Source of the DNA: JAIVJG01 sp964236735
Lineage (GTDB): Bacteria > Acidobacteriota > Blastocatellia > Pyrinomonadales > Pyrinomonadaceae
Assembly (NCBI GenBank): GCA_964236735.1
Contig: CAXSFM010000006.1
Coordinates: 196,777 to 260,776, forward strand
Length of the DNA: 64,000 bases
Reading direction: 5' to 3'
In this document: positions 9,333-18,438 of the stretch, in pieces
Layout of the letters: the number at the start of each line of letters is the position of its first letter
How positions within the stretch are numbered: the first letter of the stretch is position 1
The notes under the pieces: model-generated
The model's input: only the letters and a program-made list of their open reading frames with translations
Told to the model about the DNA's origin: nothing
Database searches by the model: none
Program-made: the position numbers and the translations under genes

Positions 9333-11539
9333 CCTGTTATTAAGTCCTCATTGACATCTGGAAGAATCTCCCTCAAACGCTCGTTTGATGTCGCCGCCAA
9401 GTCAGCGAAACTTTTGATCCCGGCCTTGTTAAGCGTCGCCTCGCGCGCTGGCCCGATGAGGTCTAAGTCCTTCAAATTGTCGGGCGCGAAGACGGGGTCG
9501 CGCGGCTCCGGCGTGATTCTTTGCAAGATGTTGAGCGTGTGGCTGTCTCGCGCTTCGACCGACTGGCCGTCAGCCGCCGTGCCCCTGACGACGACTTCGT
9601 TGCTGAACACACCTGCGGCGTTCTCCTTTACGTCGAATGGTTTCTCGAATCTCCTCTGCTGGTGCGCCGCAATCAAGACGCCGGCGGCAATCATTCCGAG
9701 CACGCTGTCTTTGACATCAACCGTCAGATCAACATCGCCGTCGTTCGAGACATAGAACATGTACAGCACTGTGTCGCCGACTCTGGCCTCCTGTTGCGAG
9801 GCGCTTTTCCTCACGCTGAGACCGGGATGCACCGGGCGCGAGATGTTGAGGCTGAAGGTGGCCGTTCTGGTGATCGTCTTTCCGTCGGCAGTCGTGCCCG
9901 TCGCCACCGCCTCGTTGCGGAATGGCGACGTGGCGTCCGGCGGCAAGGTGAACGGCGCGCTCAACGTGCGCGACTCGCCTGCGGCCAGCAGCCCGATGTT
10001 CTGCCCGAAATTTAGCCGCTTATCTTCGACGCGGACGTTTTGAAAGTCGCCCTCGCCCGTGTTCGTGATGCTGAAGAAGAAGTCCACAGTCTCGCCGGGA
10101 GCGGCGCGCGAGGCTTTGCAATCCTTCACAATCGTCAAGTCATAATTCGGCGGCGGCGGCGGCGGTGGCGGCGGTGCGGCGTTCGCGCAGAAACCGACGA
10201 CGCGCTCGCCGAGCATCGGGCCGGCGTCGTACACCAGCGCGACGCGCTCCTCGTCGCAGTTGATGAAGAGATCGCAGCGCAGAGACTTCTCCAACTCGGC
10301 GAGCGTGGTTGGCAGCTTGAACTCCTGTCGGTTGACGCGCAGGCCGAGATCGTCGAGCGCGGGACACACCTCATCCCAACGATGCCAGATGAAGCGACCG
10401 ACGTTGGCATAGCCGGGCGGCGCAGGCCAGCACTCAGGCTGAATGGGACGGCGATACGGCGGATAAGGGTCAATCGCCAGCACCTGACAGCCGCCGCCAT
10501 CATCCTTCAACCGGAGCCACACGCGCGCGAGCGGCACGCCCGTGTCCGCGTCGCCGCAGCCCGCACAGTCGCAGTTGAGATAGGCGTTGCGACAGTCCTG
10601 CACGAGATAGAATATGAGCCTTGTCAGGCCGCGCTCGTCGGCGAGGTCTGCGTCCTTGAGAGCGGAAATCTTATCTTGCAGGTTAGAGAATTGTTGAAGC
10701 GGGTGACGGGCAATCCAGTTGAGCAGCCAGCGCCGCACGTCATCCGCCAAAAGCTTCGCGTCGCCCGCCGCCGTCTTCTGCGAGAAGCGACTGCGAAACT
10801 GCACGAGCACGTCGAGACATTTTTCGTAAGCCTCGTGCCAGCGCGCGGCGCGTGCCGCGACCGGGTTGCTGTTCGCGACGCCGATCTCGCAGGTGAGTTT
10901 GTAGGACTCCTGCGTCCGGCTGTACTCGCATTCGGAGACCTGCTTGCATGAGCCGCGCCCCAAAGCGGTCGCCGGCTCGGACGGCTTCTCGTCGTAGCGC
11001 AGGAAGATGTCCACGGCTCGCACGCGGCTCGCGTCATCGCCGGATGTGTCGCCGGACGTGTCGCCGGTTTCATAAGCGTCCTCGCCGCCGGCGCGCGCGG
11101 GCGTTCCCATCCCGGCGCTTGTTTGGTCTCCGACGAGGCGACGCAGGTCAGCGCAAGGGTCTTGCTCCTCTCGGCAGCACGCGCTCAGGTCGAGCGTCGC
11201 CTCTTCGCAGATGATGATGTCGTCGCCGCAGCAACCGACGGCGTAGCCGGGCGAGACGGCGACGCGAACAGGGTGGCGCGCGTCTCCCGCGTAGCGCACG
11301 TCGAGTCCGCAGACGACGCCCCAGCCGTGCCGGTAGCGTGTCAGTCCGAACTTATCGCGCGCCCACCCGACGAGCGCCGAGAGGTCTGCGTCCGTCAAGA
11401 GTTGGCCGCAGAAGAAGCGCGGCTTGACGAGGCAGTCGAGTTGGCAGCACGTCCCTTCACAAGGAGCGCAGCCGCACGAGCATGTCTTCGCGGACTGCTC
11501 CCTCGCGGGCACGGTCAGGCTCTGCGTTGTGTTTGCCAT
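9299..11539 (-). CDS. eCIS fibre-like protein 2 (Cys-rich head, two DUF11/Ig-like repeats, C-terminal helix-hairpin-helix)
   Basis: 746 residues, the longest paralogue. The N-terminus is Cys-rich (CSCGCAPCEGTCCQLDC, about 21-37), then the shared domain in diverged form: RFFCGQLLTDADLSALVGWA, RYRHGWGVVCGLDV, SPGYAVGCCGDDIIIC. A helical middle follows, then a run of nine prolines near residue 455. After it come two DUF11-like beta domains, starting at YDLTIVKDCKASRAAPGETV and GLSVRKSASQQEARVGDTV. The last ~55 residues (LDLIGPAREATLNKAGIKSF and beyond) look like a helix-hairpin-helix module of the kind that binds DNA or proteins. The start has GGAG 4 nt upstream and overlaps the previous gene by 25 bases. 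An unusual architecture for an injection-system component. Confidence 0.6.
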   Translation of the reverse strand: MANTTQSLTVPAREQSAKTCSCGCAPCEGTCCQLDCLVKPRFFCGQLLTDADLSALVGWARDKFGLTRYRHGWGVVCGLDVRYAGDARHPVRVAVSPGYAVGCCGDDIIICEEATLDLSACCREEQDPCADLRRLVGDQTSAGMGTPARAGGEDAYETGDTSGDTSGDDASRVRAVDIFLRYDEKPSEPATALGRGSCKQVSECEYSRTQESYKLTCEIGVANSNPVAARAARWHEAYEKCLDVLVQFRSRFSQKTAAGDAKLLADDVRRWLLNWIARHPLQQFSNLQDKISALKDADLADERGLTRLIFYLVQDCRNAYLNCDCAGCGDADTGVPLARVWLRLKDDGGGCQVLAIDPYPPYRRPIQPECWPAPPGYANVGRFIWHRWDEVCPALDDLGLRVNRQEFKLPTTLAELEKSLRCDLFINCDEERVALVYDAGPMLGERVVGFCANAAPPPPPPPPPNYDLTIVKDCKASRAAPGETVDFFFSITNTGEGDFQNVRVEDKRLNFGQNIGLLAAGESRTLSAPFTLPPDATSPFRNEAVATGTTADGKTITRTATFSLNISRPVHPGLSVRKSASQQEARVGDTVLYMFYVSNDGDVDLTVDVKDSVLGMIAAGVLIAAHQQRRFEKPFDVKENAAGVFSNEVVVRGTAADGQSVEARDSHTLNILQRITPEPRDPVFAPDNLKDLDLIGPAREATLNKAGIKSFADLAATSNERLREILPDVNEDLITGWIEEAKRRLG

Positions 11540-12918
11540 CTCTCCTCCTCCTCTCCTTCCTCATAAACCACCCGGAACCAACTCTCGAACGTCCCGCCGG
11601 GCACGCCGTCGCCGGTCGGGAGCAAGCCGCGAAGAAAGTTGCCGTCCACCGGATTGTTGTGACAGTCGAGCACGAAGTCGCACTTGAGCGTGACATAGAC
11701 GACGTTGTCCACGATGCTGTTGCGACGGTCGGAAGGGTCAATGTTGTCGGGGTCAATCGTGAAGACGACGCGGCATTCGTTGTTCGCGTCAAGCCCCGGC
11801 GGCTCGTGGCGCGGGTAGGGTAGAAACTCCACGTCGCGTTGCACTCCGCCGTACTGCACGACGAGGGTGTAAGGGCTGATGCCCGTGCCGTCGTCGGCGG
11901 GCAAAAGTTTGCGGTCGAAAGTAATCTCAAGGCGACCGCCCATCTCCTCGTTCAACTCGGCGAGCGTGACCTCGCCGCCGTGCGGCCAGTTGATGCGAAC
12001 GATGTGCGTCAGCAGGTGCGGCGGAGTCGGCAGTTGTGGCCGTCCCCTCGTGTCTATTTTGTAGCCGCGCTCCGGGTGTCGCGGGTCGTAAGAAATGAGC
12101 GCGAGCGGCACGTACTCGCCACAGGGACAGTCGGGGTCGAGGCACGAGCCGCCGGGGCCGGGCAGGTCTTCGTCGCAGTCGTCGCGGCATGGCGCGTGAT
12201 GATGTCCGCGCGGGTCAGGCCAGCAGCCCTCCCGCTCGCGGTCGTAAGCGATGGCGACTAACTCGGCGCACTCGCGGACGCGGTTGGCCTCGGTGCGCGT
12301 CGGGTCGCACGCGCCGCTCTCACTGTAGAGAGCAGGGACGCGCTCGATCTCCTCCTCGACGTAGCGCAGCGACAGCAGCAGATATTCACGCCGCCGATAC
12401 TCGTCGCCATCTTCACCGCCGTCGTCACCGTCTGCGTCGTGATCGCTTTCTTCGCCTTCGTCCTCATTCTCTCTCTCTTCAGATTCGACGGTCGCGTAGT
12501 CGGGCGGGGCGGGCGGGGGAATCTCCTTCCGTGGATGACGTGTCGGCTCTTCATCCGTCTCGCTCCTCGGCAGAGGCAACTCGAACGGCGTCGCGCAACG
12601 GAGAATCAACTCGCGCCCGCAACAGTCGAGGGCGACGCCCGGATGGACGATAATCCAGCGGCTCCCGCAATCGGGGTTCGGGTGGCGCGTGACGCCGAGT
12701 CCGCAGACGACGCCCCAGCCGTGCAGCAGGCGGTTGTGCAGGCGTTGGCGGCTCAGGAAGTACGCCTGCTCGTCCGCGAAGTCGCGCGCGGCCATGTACT
12801 TTCCCGTGAAGTAGCGATTGCGCTCGGCGGCGACGTAGCCGCACGCGCTCTGCCCTTCGCAGCGGCATTTATTCTTGTCCTCGCAACGGCATTTTTTTTG
12901 AGGCTCGCTTGTCCGCAT
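11515..12918 (-). CDS. eCIS fibre-like protein 1 (Cys-rich head, shared N-terminal domain, acidic linker)
   Basis: 467 residues, first of the four paralogues in transcription order. It begins with a Lys/Cys-rich stretch (KKCRCEDKNKCRCEGQSACG, about 8-27), then the shared domain: RYFTGKYMAARDFADEQAYF, RQRLHNRLLHGWGVVCGLGV and HPGVALDCCGRELIL. Residues ~130-175 are strongly acidic (mostly Glu/Asp with Gly), after which a Cys-rich block (CRDDCDEDLPGPGGSCLDPDC) and a beta-rich C-terminal region end in SWFRVVYEEGEEEER. AAGGAG lies 7 nt before the ATG. Clustered cysteines suggest bound metal or disulphides, which is inference. It lies 20 bases downstream of the propeller/tail-protein gene. Confidence 0.58.
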   Translation of the reverse strand: MRTSEPQKKCRCEDKNKCRCEGQSACGYVAAERNRYFTGKYMAARDFADEQAYFLSRQRLHNRLLHGWGVVCGLGVTRHPNPDCGSRWIIVHPGVALDCCGRELILRCATPFELPLPRSETDEEPTRHPRKEIPPPAPPDYATVESEERENEDEGEESDHDADGDDGGEDGDEYRRREYLLLSLRYVEEEIERVPALYSESGACDPTRTEANRVRECAELVAIAYDREREGCWPDPRGHHHAPCRDDCDEDLPGPGGSCLDPDCPCGEYVPLALISYDPRHPERGYKIDTRGRPQLPTPPHLLTHIVRINWPHGGEVTLAELNEEMGGRLEITFDRKLLPADDGTGISPYTLVVQYGGVQRDVEFLPYPRHEPPGLDANNECRVVFTIDPDNIDPSDRRNSIVDNVVYVTLKCDFVLDCHNNPVDGNFLRGLLPTGDGVPGGTFESWFRVVYEEGEEEERWQTQRRA

Positions 12919-12938
12919 CGTGCGTCTCCTTAATGACC

Positions 12939-15488
12939 TCAGTTCAAGATCGTGTCCAGCCCGGCGCGCGCGCGCGTGCCGAGTTGCATGGTGGGTTGAT
13001 CGCCTGCTACAGCGCGCGCGGCGAGGATGGTGTCGAAGCCCAATCGCGCGTGCGGGCTGCGGCTAGGCGCGTCGCCGGCCTCCGCGTGCGTGCAGGCGAG
13101 ACGCGCGACGGGACGCGCCCCCAGAATTGTGTCTATCCCGATGGTGGACTGGAGGCCGACGCGGAAGCGCGGCTCGACCAGACACAAATCGAAGCTCGTG
13201 TGCGCGGGCTTCTCCGCGTTGAGCGCGCGCCGCAGCATCTCTTCATCTCGCCCGTCGCGCACCCACGACGACGGCACGAAGACGCGAAAGCGATGCGCGA
13301 ACTCCTGAAAGATGTCGTGCTCCGGGTCGCCCGTCGAGACGAGCCGCGCCTCTCCCTCGCGCGCGAACTCGTCGAGCTGGAGTCTGCCGACCTCCGCCGG
13401 ACTCCACAGCGGTGCGCCGTGCGCGAGCGTCGCCAGATTATTCGTCGCGAGCATGAGCCGCTCGCGCTCGCGAAAGCCTTCGACGATGTGCGGGTAGCCG
13501 CCCTGCTCTGCGGGACTGAGGCCGGTCATGTTTTGCAGATAGACTTGCAGGTAACGGCGCAGCCCCTCGCGCGTGCCGCGACGCGCCGCGTGTTCCGGGT
13601 CAATCTCCGTCAGACACTCGTCGCCCGCGCCCGTCACCTTCCAGCGTCCGAAGTAAATCCCTGAGACGGCTTCGAGCAGGCGACGTTTTTGCTCGCCGTT
13701 CCAACTGCCTTCGAGCGGGAGCGCGAACCAGCTCGCGAGGTATTCGAGAAACGCTCCTTCCGGCACGGCCTGCGCGTCGAAGTAAGCCGGGAAGTCTTCG
13801 ATGCGCCGCTCGATTTCGTCCCACTCCGTCTGAAAGATTGAGAGGAAGCGTTCGAGGAAGCTGCGGCTCTCCTCGTCGGACGAATAGACCGCCGGCAGGT
13901 ACGCGAGGTAAGACTCGCGCGGGTAGCGCACGCGCAGAGACGTGACGGCGGGCGTGCCGTAGCCGTCGCCGGAGAAGACGATCTTCAGCCAGAGGTATTG
14001 CCCCTCGCCGCTCTGCACGAGAAACTCGTGCGCGCCCACTCCCTGTCTCGACTGTGCGGCGCACTCCGCGCTCTGCGTCGCGCGCTTGCCGTCCGTCTTC
14101 TTCGGCAGCGGCGGCGCGAGTCTGCCCGACACGGCGTAAGCCTTGCTCCACAACTTCTGCGGGCGAGCGCGCACATCTTCCGGCGACAACTTTTCGGCGT
14201 CCGTGTAGGTGTAGATTTCGAGCCGCGTGCCCGGCGGCAACTCTCCGAGTTCAAGCTCGATGCGATGCCACTGGCAACGATAGATTTCGCTGTCGAGCCG
14301 CTCGCTTTGCCACTCGCCCCCCGTCGTATAAATCTGCGCGCCGGTGTGCTGCTCGAACCTCACGCGCACGCGCTCGCCAGCACGGTCAAAGATCAACTCT
14401 GCCGGCGACAAGGACGAACACGTTGGCGACTGTGATTTAGATTGAGGCTGCAGCTGCGACTGAGTTTGAGCTTGCGACTGCGACTGTGACGCGCAACCTT
14501 GCGCCGGTGCGCCCGTCGCTTTCGTCTTCGTACTCGCGCAACAATCGCACGCTTGCGCGTCTTTGTCGTCGTGGGCGCAAGTCTCGGACTCGGCGGCGAT
14601 TTGCGCGCGCGCGCTCTCCAACTCCGCGCACTGGCGCAGCAAATTCTCAGGTAAGCAGAAACGCCAAGGCTCGCTCGCATCGCTGCGATGCAGGCGGACG
14701 GACGGAGGATCGAAGCGGTCGCGGATGTCGCCCGCGTCTGTCTTCGTCTCAGAAAGCTGGCCGTGAGCGTCATAGATTTCGACGCGCGGTGATTCGAGAT
14801 TAAAGAGATAGATGCGACCCTCGCGGTCAACGGCGAGGCGCGTCCAACGATTGCCGACGCCGTGCCCCTGTATGAAAAGCCGGAGCGCGTCCGAACCGGG
14901 ACGGTGGACATAGACGCGGTTGTAACGACGGTCGAGGATGTAAGCGCGACCGCCGTGCGTCGCCACATCAACAGGCTCCCACGCATCGGGATCGTCAACG
15001 CGCGTTGGCCGCCCGTCCGCGTCGCGCGCGCCCCAAACGTGGCGCACCGCGAGCGTCTGGAGCGCGAAGACTTGCACGCGCCGGTTGCCTCGGTCGGCGA
15101 CGTAGAGATTGAAGCCCGCGACGGCGATGCTCGACGGCAGCGGGTTCGATGCGTCGCGAAACTGTTCATAAAACTGTCGCACCTCGCCGCCGAACTCCGC
15201 GCCGACTGCCGCGAGCGGCACGAACTCGCCACGCTCCGGGTCGAAGCGACGGACGCCCGCGCGCTTTTGTCCGAGCAGATAAAGCGCGCCCGCTTCGTCG
15301 CTCGCCATTCCCAAGGGCAGGACGATACCGCCGAGGCTTCCGTCCTCGCTCGTCAGCGAAAGCGACCCGCCCGCCCGCGCGTCGAGCCGCAGGCCGTCGC
15401 TGTCGCTCACGCTGACGGACACATTCTCGCCGGTGCGCCATCCTGTGCGCCCGTCGAGCATGAAAAATGTCTGGCCTGTTGGTCGCAT
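12939..15488 (-). CDS. eCIS baseplate protein: beta-propeller fused to phage tail protein I-like domain (Afp12-like)
   Basis: 849 residues. The N-terminal ~270 residues contain NHL-like propeller blades (for example SSIAVAGFNLYVADRGNRRV and PVDVATHGGRAYILDRRYNR). A Cys-containing stretch and a Ser/Gln-rich low-complexity linker near 330-365 follow, then a beta domain. From about 545 comes a tail protein I/Afp12-like core: YLAYLPAVYSSDEESRSFLE, FPAYFDAQAVPEGAFLEYLA, SWNGEQKRRLLEAVSGIYF. The C-terminus has two repeats ending in (D)TILG/A and a final LDTILN. Proteins of this class form the baseplate wedge with the gpJ-like protein, which is encoded just upstream. The ATG has no strong ribosome site, so the exact start is uncertain; the frame is open further upstream. 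Confidence 0.82.
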   Translation of the reverse strand: MRPTGQTFFMLDGRTGWRTGENVSVSVSDSDGLRLDARAGGSLSLTSEDGSLGGIVLPLGMASDEAGALYLLGQKRAGVRRFDPERGEFVPLAAVGAEFGGEVRQFYEQFRDASNPLPSSIAVAGFNLYVADRGNRRVQVFALQTLAVRHVWGARDADGRPTRVDDPDAWEPVDVATHGGRAYILDRRYNRVYVHRPGSDALRLFIQGHGVGNRWTRLAVDREGRIYLFNLESPRVEIYDAHGQLSETKTDAGDIRDRFDPPSVRLHRSDASEPWRFCLPENLLRQCAELESARAQIAAESETCAHDDKDAQACDCCASTKTKATGAPAQGCASQSQSQAQTQSQLQPQSKSQSPTCSSLSPAELIFDRAGERVRVRFEQHTGAQIYTTGGEWQSERLDSEIYRCQWHRIELELGELPPGTRLEIYTYTDAEKLSPEDVRARPQKLWSKAYAVSGRLAPPLPKKTDGKRATQSAECAAQSRQGVGAHEFLVQSGEGQYLWLKIVFSGDGYGTPAVTSLRVRYPRESYLAYLPAVYSSDEESRSFLERFLSIFQTEWDEIERRIEDFPAYFDAQAVPEGAFLEYLASWFALPLEGSWNGEQKRRLLEAVSGIYFGRWKVTGAGDECLTEIDPEHAARRGTREGLRRYLQVYLQNMTGLSPAEQGGYPHIVEGFRERERLMLATNNLATLAHGAPLWSPAEVGRLQLDEFAREGEARLVSTGDPEHDIFQEFAHRFRVFVPSSWVRDGRDEEMLRRALNAEKPAHTSFDLCLVEPRFRVGLQSTIGIDTILGARPVARLACTHAEAGDAPSRSPHARLGFDTILAARAVAGDQPTMQLGTRARAGLDTILN

Positions 15489-15550
15489 GAAGTCATAGAC
15501 GCCTTGCGCGTCAAATTCATGTCGTGACGAAACCGCCTTAGAAATCCGGC

Positions 15551-17566
15551 TTACAAATCAACGACGGGCACGACCGTGATCTCGTGATCCGCCGCGCCGT
15601 AGAGAAGCCCGTCGAGCGCGACCTTAACGGGTTCGCTTAATTCGTGCGGCTGCCCGTCAACCTTGACGGCGAGAAAGGGGACGGACATCACGTCGGGCAC
15701 GCGCAGGATGACGCTGAAGAGATTGGTCGGGAACAGATCGCGCCCGAACGCCCAGCCGCCGCTTTGCTGTCCCGCCGAAATGGAAGTTGCGGAAGTCGCG
15801 CCGACACAATCGCCTTTCTCCCGGCCTTCGCGCCGGCCGAGCGGGTCGAGATATTCGTTGATCGCGCGCACGACATCGCGCTCCACCGTGTCGAAGGCGG
15901 CGTAGGCCTGCGCCTCGACGCGCGCCTCGACTTTGATTTGCTGATACTCAGCTCCCTTGACGTACACTTCCGTCGTCAGCAGACGCCGCGCGTCGAGATA
16001 CTGGCAGACGCGGCTGATGAGATCGGCTGAAGGGCGCGGCGAGGGGTCTTCGATGCCTGCTTCGGGAACGATGACGACCGTCACCGCGCCGGGCACTTCG
16101 ACGCCGGGATGGTCTGGATGCGCGAGCGAGAGAGCCGTCGCCTTACAAACTTCGCCCGCCTCCGCCGCGAGCGATGCATAGTCCTCAGACGTAATGGCGC
16201 GGTTGCGGCTGCGAAGAAGTCGCGGGGCGCGTGCGGTCAGCGTCTCGACCTTTTGCTCGTCGCGCCCGCCCGTCGCGGGACGCTCGGCGGCCACGGTATC
16301 CACGCCGGTTAAATTAGTGAGCGGCTTCCAACTCGTCCCCGTCGCGACGTTGCCCGCGCTGCCGCCGCCGTAGAGATAACGTCGGGCGATAATCTCGACG
16401 CCGGCGGGCGGGATCAATCCGTGCTGCCCGTCGCCAAATTGAATCTCGCCTTTCGTCGCGTTGAGCGTGTAGTGCTGGTCTTCCGGGCCGGAGGAGAGAA
16501 AGTCGTCCCGCCGCGTCCAAGCCGCTTCCTGTTGCTCCTTTCCGATTTGTGCGACCGTCGCCAGTTCAAGCGAGCCGGGCTGCACGGGCTTGAAACGCAG
16601 CGTGAAAATTTGTCCGGGCAGTCCTTCGCTCGTGTTGACGAATTCATCGCGGGCAGTGGAGAGATTTTCGACCTCGATTGTGTTCGGGCGAATGAAGGCG
16701 ATGACGGGCGCTTGCCCCGCGGGGTAGTTCCCTTCGGCGAGCCGCACGCGCAGCCAGAAACGCGCGTCCGCAACTTTCTCTTCGATGGTCGCCGCCGGCT
16801 CTTTCGGCCCTTCGACGAGGATGTAGCCCTCGCGCGTGAAGGCCACGCTCTCGTCCTTAAAGACGTTCAGACGACGCCAGCGCGCAGGGTCTGCCGCAGG
16901 GCGATATTCCCAGATGAGCGTCACGGGCGGGACAGGGGCGCGCGTCTCTTCGTTGCAACTGACGGGGCGACCGGCCTGCGACGCGGCGGGCAGGAAGACG
17001 CGAAAGCGCATCTCCTGCGGGAAGAGCCGCGCTTTCGTCGCTGGCTGCGGCGGCGTGAAGCCGAGATAGAGCGCGCTCCCCATCTGCGGCAGCCAGCCGA
17101 AAGGCGGGAACGAGCTTGCGCCCGCGTTGTCGGCGACGGAGAAGGCCGAGCCGTCGAAAATCTGCACGTCTGTGAGCGGGACGCGAATCAGGTCGAGACC
17201 TTCGAGCGTCTCGAAGATTGACGGGTCGCCTTCAGGCGGCTGCGCCTGTATCTGCGCGCGTCGCGGAATGGACTGCACGTCGGCGTTCGCCTTCGCCGCG
17301 AAGGTCAGGTGCGCGGTCGCGGGCTGCGCGGGCTGTAGTTCGAGGCCGAGCAGTTGGAGAAACTTGATGTAGCTGCGTTCGGGGACGCGGTTCATCTGGT
17401 AGAGCATCATCTCGGTCAGCCACGCGAAGAGTTGCGCGAGCGTGATGCCGGGATCGCTCTCGTTGAAGTCCGTCCACTCCGGCGTGTAGCGCGGGATACG
17501 CAATTCGGCCTCGCGCAGGAGGTCTGCGAACTTTCGTGTGTCGAGTTGTGGAGCTTCGAGTGGCAC
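15551..17566 (-). CDS. putative baseplate assembly protein (gpJ/gp47-like, Afp11)
   Basis: 671 residues from a GTG start with AGGAG 9 nt upstream. The N-terminus has the family pattern: LLREAELRIPRYTPEWTDFN, ESDPGITLAQLFAWLTEMML, QMNRVPERSYIKFLQLLG. The C-half has the baseplate J core GEIQFGDGQHGLIPPAGVEI followed by RRYLYGGGSAGNV, and then RAITSEDYASLAAEAGEV with a downstream ferredoxin-like repeat (TTEVYVKGAEYQQIKVEARV). In Afp/PVC and T4-like systems this protein is a wedge component that links the central hub to the sheath ring. Neighbours on both sides are other baseplate genes with gaps of 14-62 bases. Confidence 0.93.
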   Translation of the reverse strand: MPLEAPQLDTRKFADLLREAELRIPRYTPEWTDFNESDPGITLAQLFAWLTEMMLYQMNRVPERSYIKFLQLLGLELQPAQPATAHLTFAAKANADVQSIPRRAQIQAQPPEGDPSIFETLEGLDLIRVPLTDVQIFDGSAFSVADNAGASSFPPFGWLPQMGSALYLGFTPPQPATKARLFPQEMRFRVFLPAASQAGRPVSCNEETRAPVPPVTLIWEYRPAADPARWRRLNVFKDESVAFTREGYILVEGPKEPAATIEEKVADARFWLRVRLAEGNYPAGQAPVIAFIRPNTIEVENLSTARDEFVNTSEGLPGQIFTLRFKPVQPGSLELATVAQIGKEQQEAAWTRRDDFLSSGPEDQHYTLNATKGEIQFGDGQHGLIPPAGVEIIARRYLYGGGSAGNVATGTSWKPLTNLTGVDTVAAERPATGGRDEQKVETLTARAPRLLRSRNRAITSEDYASLAAEAGEVCKATALSLAHPDHPGVEVPGAVTVVIVPEAGIEDPSPRPSADLISRVCQYLDARRLLTTEVYVKGAEYQQIKVEARVEAQAYAAFDTVERDVVRAINEYLDPLGRREGREKGDCVGATSATSISAGQQSGGWAFGRDLFPTNLFSVILRVPDVMSVPFLAVKVDGQPHELSEPVKVALDGLLYGAADHEITVVPVVDL

Positions 17567-17580
17567 GCCTGCGGTCTCCT

Positions 17581-17979
17581 TCAGCCTGCGCCTTCATTGA
17601 TGAAGAACGGATAGACGAGATTGAAAAATGCGTTGTTCGAGCGGACACGATAATCAATGCGAATCAAAAGATAGTTGCGCGCTTCGGGCGGCGTCTCGAC
17701 CCTCACGTCCACCACGTCTATGCGCGGCTCCCAGCGCACGAGCGACTCGCGCACGCGCGTCTGGACGAGTCCGCGCAACGCCGCCGTGTTCGGCTCGAAG
17801 ACGAGGTCGTGGATGCCGCAGCCGAAGTCCGGGCGCATCTGTCGCTCGCCGGGCGCAGTCGAGAGGATGAGCCAGATGCTCTGGCGTATCTTCTCCTCGC
17901 CGCCCGCGAACGAGAGACGCCCGCCCGCCCCCGGCTTGACGGGAAAACTCCAACCACGTCCGAGAAAATCTGTCTCCAT
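17581..17979 (-). CDS. gp25/GPW-family baseplate wedge protein (Afp9)
   Basis: 132 residues, the usual length. Diagnostic segments are DFLGRGWSFPVKPGAGGRLS, EEKIRQSIWLILSTAPGERQ and MRPDFGCGIHDLVFEPN, where the EXR-type motif (PGER) and the RPDFG turn identify the gp25/GPW lysozyme-fold family. The C-terminal beta strands (YLLIRIDYRVRSNNAFFNLV) are also typical. The protein nucleates sheath assembly at the baseplate in related contractile systems. It ends 14 bases before the gpJ-like gene. Confidence 0.95.
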   Translation of the reverse strand: METDFLGRGWSFPVKPGAGGRLSFAGGEEKIRQSIWLILSTAPGERQMRPDFGCGIHDLVFEPNTAALRGLVQTRVRESLVRWEPRIDVVDVRVETPPEARNYLLIRIDYRVRSNNAFFNLVYPFFINEGAG

Positions 17980-17998
17980 ACGTGTCTCTACTCTTCCC

Positions 17999-18385
17999 TC
18001 ATCCGATGTTGACGGCGCTCGTCGCGACGACCGTGCCGACGGGCAAGTCCGTCGGGTCGTTGCAGGTCAGCGCCGTGTCGCCGGAGCGCGCCGCCGCCAG
18101 ATTGTTGATGAAGACGGTGGCGCTGCCCATGTTGATCTGCCCCTGATTCTTCGGCGGGTTGACGAACGTACCGCCCTGCGGAATGTGCGGCGGCGTGTTG
18201 GTCGCCGTGCTGTTGATGGTCGCCGCCGCGCGGCTCTCGATGTTGACGTTGCCGCTCAAACTGCCGTCAATGATTCCGTTGAACGAGTGCGGGACGGGCA
18301 CGGGCGAGGTAGGGCTGGGCGGCTGAATCAAATGGATGTCCATCGCCGTAATCTTGTCGCCCTGTTTCGCCGCCGGCTGTCCCAT
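17999..18385 (-). CDS. PAAR-like spike-tip protein (Afp10)
   Basis: 128 residues. It starts MGQPAAKQGDKITAMDIHLI, contains the PAAR-style repeats GTFVNPPKNQGQINMGSATV and FINNLAAARSGDTALTCNDP, and ends GTVVATSAVNIG. PAAR proteins form the sharp metal-bound cone on the end of the spike and can be extended by effectors; no extension is present here. GAGG lies 8 nt before the ATG. The adjacent gene encodes the spike body, as expected. Confidence 0.9.
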   Translation of the reverse strand: MGQPAAKQGDKITAMDIHLIQPPSPTSPVPVPHSFNGIIDGSLSGNVNIESRAAATINSTATNTPPHIPQGGTFVNPPKNQGQINMGSATVFINNLAAARSGDTALTCNDPTDLPVGTVVATSAVNIG

Positions 18386-18438
18386 CGTTGTTCCTCGTTA
18401 CGCTTCGCTTGGCTTCGCGCATGCAGTTGATTGCGTTC

